A stretch of 6,351 nt of DNA from an uncultured Variovorax sp. (GTDB lineage Bacteria > Pseudomonadota > Gammaproteobacteria > Burkholderiales > Burkholderiaceae_C), in NCBI GenBank assembly GCA_903872875.1, contig CAIQMJ010000548.1, positions 1-6,351 on the forward strand. Direction: 5' to 3'. The notes beneath the pieces were generated by a model that saw only the letters and a list, made by a program, of their open reading frames with translations, had not been told where the DNA came from and made no database searches. Made by a program: the position numbers and the translations under genes. Positions within the stretch are counted from its first letter, which is position 1. Every line of letters begins with the position of its first letter. Below are positions 1 through 4,701 of this stretch, piece after piece.

Positions 1-515
1 AGCGTGAGCGCATGCTCGGGTTCCCGCGGCGCATTCTCCAGGCTCTCGGCGAACAGCCGGCCGAGCACGCCGGTCGTGTGCAGCGCGAGCGCCAGGGCGC
101 CGGCGAACGGCCCGATGCCTGCGGCCAGCACCATCAACGCCGCCCAGACCAGCTCGGGCACGCTGCGCAGCAGGTTGAGCGCGAAGCGCGACACATGCCG
201 CAGCAGCGCGCCGCCGCGGCCCGAGGCCGGCAGCGCGAGCAGCGCGCCCGCAAGTGCCGCCAACACGGTGCCGAGCGCCGACACCGCCAGCGTCTGCAGC
301 GCGCCGAAACCCACCTTGGTGAGGAAAACGGACGACAGGTCGGGCGGGAAGAACTCGGCGATGAACTTGCCCATCAGCCGCAGCGACTCGCCCGAGCCCA
401 GCGCACGGAAATCGATGCCGAGGTACACGAAACTCGCCACCACCGCCGCCACGATCAGCAGCAGCGCGCACCAGCAGCGCAGGCAGGGCGGCGGACGCGG
501 CGGCATGGCGTTCAT
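1..515 (-). CDS. Second ABC transporter permease, PhnE-like (partial, C-terminal part outside window)
   Basis: This is an inner-membrane permease subunit of the PhnE type, read from an ATG at 515 down through the left edge; 171 codons are visible and no stop is reached. The reading frame begins MNAMPPRPPP, has a hydrophobic helix at about residues 17-32, then a periplasmic stretch containing EFFPPDL (54-60), then a helix at about 72-95. The conserved block LLRSVPELVWAALMVL (115-130) and a following helix ending in GVLGRLFAESLE (149-160) match the first permease of the same operon (LRAIPEIVWALLF and GGMLGKVYAEILE), so the two are paralogues and probably form a heterodimeric channel. The start overlaps the stop of the upstream permease as ATGA (512-515), with no good ribosome binding site, so translation is probably coupled. 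An in-frame ATG at 506 is an alternative. The substrate is inferred from context, not from this protein. Confidence 0.9.
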   Translation of the reverse strand, partial: MNAMPPRPPPCLRCWCALLLIVAAVVASFVYLGIDFRALGSGESLRLMGKFIAEFFPPDLSSVFLTKVGFGALQTLAVSALGTVLAALAGALLALPASGRGGALLRHVSRFALNLLRSVPELVWAALMVLAAGIGPFAGALALALHTTGVLGRLFAESLENAPREPEHALT

Positions 516-1345
516 GCAAGCAGCTTTCGCAGCGTGTTGCTGAGCATGTCGGCCATCAGCACCAGCAGAAGGAACACGATGAGGATGCTGCTGGCCTCGC
601 CGCCGTTGAGCATCTTCATCGACTGGTCCATCAGCTGGCCGAGCCCGCCTGCACCGACGAAGCCCATCACCACCGACGCGCGCACCGCGCATTCCCAGCG
701 GTAGACCGTGTACGAGGCCAGCTCCTGCGCGGTGTTCGGCAGCAGGCCGTAGCAGAGCGCCGCGATGCGGCCGCTGCCGGCTTCGAGCAGTGCACGCGCG
801 GGTCGCGTGTCGGTTGATTCGAGGATCTCCGCATAGACTTTGCCGAGCATCCCGCCATAGGTGATCGCGAGCGCAAGCACGCCGGCCGCCGGGCCGAGCC
901 CTAGCGCGCGCACGAACAGCAGCGCCCAGACGATCTCCGGTATCGCACGCAGCACCATCAGCAGCCAGCGCGCGGCTTGCCGCACGACGCCGCCGCGCAG
1001 CCGGCCCGGCCCCGGCCCGAGCCGCGAAATCGACAGCGCACGGGTGGTCACGAAGCCCAGCGGTGCGCCGATCAGCAGCGCGAGCGCGGTGCCCGCCGTG
1101 GCCATCGCCAGCGTTTCGAGCGTCGCCTTGCCGAGCAGCGCGAGGAAGCCAGGCGCGGTTTCGGGCGGAAAGAAGCCGGTGAGGAAGCCACCCATCACCG
1201 CGAGGCTGGTGCCGTCGAACAGCAGCCAGGGCTTGAATTCAGACAGCGTGAGCACCGGCCAGGCGATAACCAGCGCGGCGAGGCCGCGCGTGAGTCGGCG
1301 CATGGCCAGCGGGTCGCGGCGGGTGTCGATGGCCGGGGCGCTCAC
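512..1345 (-). CDS. First ABC transporter permease, PhnE-like
   Basis: This is a 277-residue inner-membrane permease of the PhnE family, part of the same importer as the neighbouring ATPase and binding protein. Hydrophobic helices lie at about residues 21-34, 77-97, 126-148, 154-168 and 254-266. The sequence LRAIPEIVWALLF (132-144) and the loop around 174-204, ending GLLPN, correspond to the conserved region and cytoplasmic coupling loop that contacts the ATPase. GFVGAGGLGQLM (228-239) is a typical motif of phosphonate-type permeases. I chose the GTG at 1345 because it overlaps the ATPase stop codon as GTGA (1342-1345) and gives the usual family length. The frame stays open much further upstream, but that part is antisense or out of frame to the ATPase gene. 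No clear Shine-Dalgarno precedes the GTG, which suggests translational coupling. The next permease starts inside this gene's stop codon. Confidence 0.92.
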   Translation of the reverse strand: MSAPAIDTRRDPLAMRRLTRGLAALVIAWPVLTLSEFKPWLLFDGTSLAVMGGFLTGFFPPETAPGFLALLGKATLETLAMATAGTALALLIGAPLGFVTTRALSISRLGPGPGRLRGGVVRQAARWLLMVLRAIPEIVWALLFVRALGLGPAAGVLALAITYGGMLGKVYAEILESTDTRPARALLEAGSGRIAALCYGLLPNTAQELASYTVYRWECAVRASVVMGFVGAGGLGQLMDQSMKMLNGGEASSILIVFLLLVLMADMLSNTLRKLLA

Positions 1346-2160
1346 GGGCAGTCGGGCCGCTGGAAGGGCGGATCGGCGACCGGCCCCGCCGTGCCGGCCG
1401 GCGACGGGCCTGCAAGATCGCCTTCGCTGGCGTAGAGCGCGTCCAGCATGGCTGGCGTGACCTGCGCGGCGGGCAGGTCGAACATCACCTGGCCGCCGCG
1501 CATGCCCACGATGCGCGGAAACCAGCGCAGCGCGAGGTCGACCGCATGCAGCGACGCGACCAGCGTGGCGCCGGTCTGCTCGCTCTGCGCGACCAGCTCG
1601 CGCACGATGGCATCGGCCAGCGTCGGGTCGAGCGCCGACACGGGTTCGTCGGCCAGCAGCAAGGCGGGCCGTTGGTACAGCGTGCGGGCGACGCCCACGC
1701 GCTGCACCTGCCCGCCCGAGAGTCGATCGCAACGGTCGAACAGCCGGTCTTCCAGCGCGACGCGCGACAGCACCATGTGCGCGCCCGCGATGTCCGCGGG
1801 GTAGAACAGCGAGCCCAGTGCCCGCCAGGTCGACCAGACGCCGAGCCGGCCGGCGAGCACCGCCGTGACCACGCGCAGGCGCGGCGCGATCGGCGGCGAC
1901 TGGTGCACGGTGCCGATGCGCGCGCGCAGCTTCTTCAATGCCGGTACCGCCAGGCGCCAAGGTGCGGCGTCAAGTACGGCGACTTCGCCCTCCGACGGCC
2001 GCAACGCGGCGCCCAGCACGCGCAGCAGCGTCGTCTTGCCCGCGCCCGACGGCCCGATGACCGCAAGCCGCTCGCCCGATGCGGCAACCAGCGTCACGCC
2101 CTGCAACGCACGGTATCCATTCGGATGCACCACGCCGACTGCGTCGATGGACAGGCTCAT
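1342..2160 (-). CDS. ABC transporter ATP-binding protein, PhnC-like
   Basis: This is a 272-residue ATPase that would power the importer from the cytoplasmic face. All nucleotide-binding motifs are present: Walker A GPSGAGKT (36-43), Q-loop Gln at 87 (TVHQS), signature LSGGQ (147-151), Walker B ALLLADEP (166-173) with Asp171 and Glu172, D-loop SALD (175-178), and switch His205 (ASLH). Overall the closest family I recognise is PhnC of phosphonate importers, and I expect the substrate to follow the binding protein rather than this subunit. After about residue 248 the protein has a Pro/Gly/Ala-rich tail (for example PSPAGTAGPV) that looks unstructured and variable. The gene starts 22 bases after the stop of the binding protein and ends in a GTGA overlap with the first permease, so all four transporter genes look like one operon. 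The ribosome binding site is weak (GGCGGAT-like). Confidence 0.93.
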   Translation of the reverse strand: MSLSIDAVGVVHPNGYRALQGVTLVAASGERLAVIGPSGAGKTTLLRVLGAALRPSEGEVAVLDAAPWRLAVPALKKLRARIGTVHQSPPIAPRLRVVTAVLAGRLGVWSTWRALGSLFYPADIAGAHMVLSRVALEDRLFDRCDRLSGGQVQRVGVARTLYQRPALLLADEPVSALDPTLADAIVRELVAQSEQTGATLVASLHAVDLALRWFPRIVGMRGGQVMFDLPAAQVTPAMLDALYASEGDLAGPSPAGTAGPVADPPFQRPDCP

Positions 2161-2182
2161 CCGCGCGATCCGCCCGTGCCCA

Positions 2183-3037
2183 TCACTTGATCAGGCCGGC
2201 CGACTTGCCCGCCGTCTCGATGCCATCGTAGTTCGACGACTTCGTCGGGATGAACTTGCTGGCGCGCTGCAGCGCCATGATGTCCTTGTGTGCCGGGTTG
2301 GCCGGGTCCAGCTTCAGGAAGGCGTCGGTCAGCTTCTTCTGCAGCGCCGGGTCCATGCCGGGACGCACGGTCCAGTTGTAGTCGTAGTAGGTGGGCGTGG
2401 TGGCCAGCACGCGCACCTTGGCGGCGTTCGGGTTCTTCGACTCGACCAGCTTGTCCCAGACCGAGGCGTTGAGCACGCCGGCCTCGGCGCGCGACGCGGC
2501 GACGAAGGCCACGGTCGCGTCGTGCGCGCCCGAGAACGCGACAGACTTGAAGTCCTTCTCTGGATCGATGCCGGCCTGCAGCAGGAAGTAGCGCGGCATC
2601 AGGCTGCCCGAGGTCGAGGAGGGCGCGCCGAACGCGAAGGTCTTGCCCTTCAGGTCGGCCAGCGTCTTGGCCGCGCTGTCGATCGGCACGATGAACTTGC
2701 TGGTGAAGACCTCGTCCTCCGCGCGTTGGACGATCGGCACCGCGCCCCCGTTCGTGCGGATGCGCGCCTGCACATAGGTGAAGCCGCCCAGCCAGGCCAG
2801 GTCGATCTTGTTCGTCGCAAGGCCCTCGACCACGGCTGCGTAGTCGGTCACGGGCGTGAACTGCACGTCCAGACCGGTTTCCTTCTTCAGGTAGTCGCCC
2901 AGCGGCGTGAACTTGCGCTGCAGTTCGGTCGGCGCCTCGTCGGGAATCGCCGAGACGCGCAGCACGCCCTGTGCAAAGGCGCCGAGCGCGGCGAAGGAGA
3001 GGGAAAGGGCGATCGTCAGTCGGGCGAATGTCTTCAT
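2183..3037 (-). CDS. Periplasmic substrate-binding protein, PhnD-like; putative selenium oxyanion (selenate-type) binding protein
   Basis: This 284-residue secreted protein would capture the substrate in the periplasm for the PhnC/E-like importer. It starts MKTFARLTIALSL, a classic signal peptide with probable cleavage after AFA at residue 22. The mature part begins with VLRVSAIPDEAPTELQ, followed by LGDYL (46-50), DLAWLGGFTYVQ (79-90), SSTSGSLMP (140-148) and SGAHDATVAF (169-178). The Ser/Thr cluster and His172 occupy the places where E. coli PhnD holds the phosphonate group, so an oxyanion pocket is likely. From memory, PhnD relatives with this IPDEAPTELQ opening found beside selD are classed as putative selenate-binding proteins, which fits the divergent selD here. 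I used the ATG at 3037 because it gives the signal peptide and has GAGGT 8 bases upstream. An in-frame ATG 10 codons earlier would spoil the signal peptide. Phosphonate or phosphite binding remains possible. Confidence 0.9.
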   Translation of the reverse strand: MKTFARLTIALSLSFAALGAFAQGVLRVSAIPDEAPTELQRKFTPLGDYLKKETGLDVQFTPVTDYAAVVEGLATNKIDLAWLGGFTYVQARIRTNGGAVPIVQRAEDEVFTSKFIVPIDSAAKTLADLKGKTFAFGAPSSTSGSLMPRYFLLQAGIDPEKDFKSVAFSGAHDATVAFVAASRAEAGVLNASVWDKLVESKNPNAAKVRVLATTPTYYDYNWTVRPGMDPALQKKLTDAFLKLDPANPAHKDIMALQRASKFIPTKSSNYDGIETAGKSAGLIK

Positions 3038-3079
3038 GCGGGAGTACCTCGATGGCGTGCGGGACAAGGGTGAGGCGCG

Positions 3080-3085
3080 ATTGTA
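3080..3085 (-). promoter_or_regulatory. Candidate -10 box for the transporter operon
   Basis: On the minus strand this reads TACAAT, five of six matches to the sigma-70 -10 consensus. At a 16-base spacing upstream lies TTATCG (3107-3102), a weak -35 with three matches. Transcription would begin near 3073, giving a leader of about 36 bases that contains the GAGGT ribosome binding site of the binding protein. It is seen by eye only. Confidence 0.45.
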
Positions 3086-3108
3086 GAAAGCGACGGCGCT
3101 TCGATAAT
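3081..3108 (+). promoter_or_regulatory. Candidate selD promoter
   Basis: The -10 box is GATAAT at 3103-3108 (five of six matches) and the -35 box is TTGTAG at 3081-3086 (three of six), separated by 16 bases. Transcription would start at about 3115, exactly at the selD ATG, so the message would be leaderless or nearly so. The absence of any Shine-Dalgarno sequence before the ATG at 3115 agrees with this. Both boxes overlap the boxes of the opposing transporter promoter. Confidence 0.45.
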
Positions 3109-3114
3109 CCCTGC

Positions 3115-4182
3115 ATGAACCCCACGCCCATGAACCCGCTCGCGCCGCTGCGCCTCACCAGTTTTTCGCATGGCGGCGGCTGCAGCTGCAAGATCGCGCC
3201 CGGCGTGCTGTCGGAGATCCTCAAGAATGCCGGCGGCGGGTTGATCCCGCCCGAGCTGATGGTCGGCATCGAGACCGCCGACGATGCGGCCGTCTACAAG
3301 CTGAACGACAGCCAGGCGCTGATCGCGACCACCGACTTCTTCATGCCGATCGTCGACGACCCCTACGAGTTCGGCCGCATCGCGGCGACTAACGCGATCA
3401 GCGACGTCTACGCGATGGGCGGCAAGCCCATCATGGCGCTGGCGCTGGTCGCGATGCCTGTCAACCAGTTGCCGATCGCGGTCATCGGCGACATCGTGCG
3501 CGGCGGCCAGGACGTGTGCCGCGCGGCCGGCATCCCGATCGCGGGGGGGCACACGATCGACTCGGTGGAGCCGATCTACGGCCTGGTCGTGATGGGCCTC
3601 GTGCACCCCGATCGCGTGCGCCGCAACGCGGGCGCCAAAGCTGGCGACGTGTTGATCCTCGGCAAGCCGCTGGGCGTCGGCGTGCTGTCGGCAGCGTTGA
3701 AGAAGGAGCAGCTGAGCGAGGCCGGCTATCGACAGCTGATCGACACCACGACGAAGCTGAACACGCCGGGCATCGCGCTGGCGCAGCTCGACGGCGTGCA
3801 TGCGCTGACCGACGTGACCGGATTCGGGCTGGCCGGCCATGCGCTGGAACTGGCGCGCGGGGCAGGGCTGACAGCGGTGATCGAGTGGTCGAAGGTGCCG
3901 CTGCTGGACGGCATCGAGGCGATGGCCGCCGAAGGGTTCGTGACCGGGGCTTCGGGGCGGAACTGGGCAGGTTACGGGGCGGATGTCGAACTGGCGCAGG
4001 GGTTGCCGGCGACAGCTCGGAGTTTGCTGAGCGATCCGCAGACTTCGGGCGGATTGCTGGTGAGTTGCGCGGCGGAGGCGGTGGACGACGTCCTCGCGGT
4101 GTTCCGTGCGGAACGCTTTGGAGACGCAGCGGTCGTGGGACGGGTCGAAGCCGGGGCGGCGCACCTGCGGGTCGAAGGTTGA
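3115..4182 (+). CDS. selD: Selenide, water dikinase (selenophosphate synthetase)
   Basis: SelD makes selenophosphate, the selenium donor for selenocysteine and for selenouridine in tRNA, from selenide and ATP in the cytoplasm. The 355-residue protein shows the glycine-rich N-terminal active site HGGGCSCK (19-26), where Cys23 and Lys26 correspond to catalytic Cys17 and Lys20 of E. coli SelD. This is therefore a Cys form, not a selenocysteine form. Metal- and nucleotide-binding segments follow: ETADDAAVY (53-61), TTDFFMPIVDDP (72-83), GGHTID (144-149), LTDVTGFGLAGH (231-242) and DPQTSGG (307-313). The length fits the family (E. coli 347). I annotate the ATG at 3115, which sits at the predicted transcript start. 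The ATG at 3130 is an alternative that would place the catalytic Cys at residue 18, closer to E. coli. The gene diverges from the selenium-type transporter and reads toward the toxin gene. Confidence 0.97.
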   Translation: MNPTPMNPLAPLRLTSFSHGGGCSCKIAPGVLSEILKNAGGGLIPPELMVGIETADDAAVYKLNDSQALIATTDFFMPIVDDPYEFGRIAATNAISDVYAMGGKPIMALALVAMPVNQLPIAVIGDIVRGGQDVCRAAGIPIAGGHTIDSVEPIYGLVVMGLVHPDRVRRNAGAKAGDVLILGKPLGVGVLSAALKKEQLSEAGYRQLIDTTTKLNTPGIALAQLDGVHALTDVTGFGLAGHALELARGAGLTAVIEWSKVPLLDGIEAMAAEGFVTGASGRNWAGYGADVELAQGLPATARSLLSDPQTSGGLLVSCAAEAVDDVLAVFRAERFGDAAVVGRVEAGAAHLRVEG

Positions 4183-4296
4183 GGTCCCGCGTTTGTTGAG
4201 CCAGGTTGTCAATCAATTTCAAGGGCCCGCACGTGGCGCGCTGGCCGTAGCCTTGCGCTGCCTCTGGGCGAGAGCGCCAAGGACCTCGACTGGTGA
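4183..4296 (+). pseudogene. Possible remnant of an antitoxin gene (C-terminal tail only)
   Basis: The frame that ends in TGA at 4294-4296 overlaps the toxin GTG start as GTGA, the usual join between an antitoxin gene and its toxin gene. Its last residues read ALPLGESAKDLDW, which looks codon-like and acidic. Read backward, the frame stays open only to the selD stop codon, 37 codons away, and contains no ATG, GTG or TTG. A complete Phd/YefM antitoxin of about 80-90 residues cannot fit, because selD is intact up to its own stop. The stretch 4191-4222 is clearly more AT-rich than its surroundings, as expected near an old junction. I do not recognise the tail as a specific antitoxin. It may also be plain intergenic DNA that happens to be open. 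Confidence 0.3.
4279..4283 (+). promoter_or_regulatory. Ribosome binding site of the toxin gene
   Basis: AAGGA lies 9 bases before the GTG at 4293 and is the clearest Shine-Dalgarno on the plus strand here. It supports the GTG start over the out-of-frame ATG at 4303. Confidence 0.55.
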
Positions 4297-4556
4297 CGTG
4301 GGATGTCGTCTATGCGAAGCATGCCATCAAGGATGCAGGCAAGCTCGCGGCGGCCGGTTCGAAAGCCAAGACCCAGCTTCTCCTCGGCATGCTCGCGATC
4401 GACCCGTTCCAGAATCCACCGCCGTACGAAAATCTCGTTGGCGATCTCGACGGCACCTACTCGCGGCGAATCAACATCCAGCATCGGCTCGTCTATGAAG
4501 TCTTCAAGAAGGAGCGTACCGTGCGCGTCCTTCGCATGTGGAGCCACTACGGGTGA
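4293..4556 (+). CDS. YoeB/Txe-family toxin (ribosome-dependent mRNA endonuclease of the RelE superfamily)
   Basis: This 87-residue protein resembles YoeB/Txe toxins, which bind the ribosome and cut mRNA in the A site. The second half carries the family signature: PPPYENLVGDLDGTYSRRI (42-60), the core QHRLVYEV (63-70) and the C-terminal RMWSHYG (81-87). Glu46, Arg65, His85 and Tyr86 line up with the catalytic Glu46, Arg65, His83 and Tyr84 of E. coli YoeB, so the enzyme looks intact. The length matches the family (84 in E. coli). It begins at a GTG with AAGGA upstream, overlapping the TGA of the preceding open frame. The antitoxin (YefM/Phd type) normally lies immediately upstream, but no complete one is present. 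The gene lies 110 bases after selD on the same strand and could be reached by selD transcripts. Its stop is 8 bases from the end of the convergent tRNA-Sec gene. Codon use is less strict than in selD and selB. Confidence 0.87.
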   Translation: MTWDVVYAKHAIKDAGKLAAAGSKAKTQLLLGMLAIDPFQNPPPYENLVGDLDGTYSRRINIQHRLVYEVFKKERTVRVLRMWSHYG

Positions 4557-4564
4557 CCTGACGG

Positions 4565-4657
4565 CGGAAGGGAGAGGGAGTCGAACCCTCCCGGCGACGC
4601 GTGGCGCCACCCACCGGGTTTGAAGCCCGGCCGCCCCACCAGGGACGATTCCCTTCC
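4565..4657 (-). tRNA. selC: tRNA-Sec, anticodon TCA
   Basis: This is the selenocysteine tRNA, charged with serine, converted to selenocysteine by SelA and carried to UGA codons by SelB. The folding is characteristic. There is an unusually long 8-base-pair acceptor stem (GGAAGGGA with TCCCTTCC). The D stem has six pairs (CGTCCC/GGGGCG). The anticodon stem CCGGG/CCCGG holds the loop CTTCAAA, with the TCA anticodon complementing 4621-4623. A long variable arm pairs GGTGGCG with CGTCGCC, and the T arm GAGGG/CCCTC encloses TTCGACT. The gene is 93 bases up to discriminator G73. The following DNA reads CCG rather than CCA, so the CCA end is not fully encoded and must be completed by the nucleotidyltransferase. 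It lies 44 bases downstream of selB on the same strand with no promoter seen between, so it is probably cut from a selB transcript. Confidence 0.97.
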
Positions 4658-4701
4658 ATGTTCATCTCCGTGCGCAGCAGGCGCATGTCTGTCCATGGAA
4701 C

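Larger units (their letters stand above)
3080..3108. repeat. Imperfect inverted repeat covering both divergent promoters
   Basis: The left arm is ATTGTAGAAAGCG (3080-3092). The right arm (3097-3108) reads ATTATCGAAGCG on the opposite strand. The arms agree at ten of twelve positions if one extra A is allowed in the left arm, and the central spacer is four bases. The dyad exactly spans the two pairs of promoter boxes. It could be an operator for a dimeric regulator, or simply the consequence of two mirror-image promoters; no regulator gene is in the window. Confidence 0.4.

Noticed and set aside
12..704. Long plus-strand open frames opposite the permease genes, and similar frames opposite selB, selD and the ATPase
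   Set aside because: High GC content keeps antisense frames open. Their translations are rich in Arg, Ala, Gln and Pro with no domain, while the other strand encodes clear transporter or selenium proteins.
3172..3198. SelD checked for selenocysteine at the catalytic position
   Set aside because: The codon is TGC (Cys23) in HGGGCSCK; there is no in-frame TGA in selD before its normal stop.
4206..4212. TTGTCA on the plus strand (4206-4211) and a perfect TTGACA on the minus strand (4212-4207), considered as promoter -35 boxes for the toxin or an antisense RNA
   Set aside because: No acceptable -10 box occurs 16-18 bases downstream in either direction.
4238..4258. Hairpin GCGC-T-GGC, loop CGTA, GCC-TT-GCGC upstream of the toxin, considered as a selD terminator or toxin operator
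   Set aside because: The stem is short with an internal loop, there is no following run of T, and such pairings are expected by chance in GC-rich DNA.
4303..4623. Open frame from the ATG at 4303, considered as an alternative toxin start or a separate small gene
   Set aside because: It is out of frame with the toxin, its product is a low-complexity Ser/Arg-rich shadow, and it runs into the antisense of tRNA-Sec.
4669..4687. Small dyad TGCGC-AGCAG-GCGCA between selB and selC, considered as a terminator or a SECIS element
   Set aside because: Only five pairs hold in the minus-strand transcript, there is no T run, and there is no in-frame TGA read as selenocysteine beside it.
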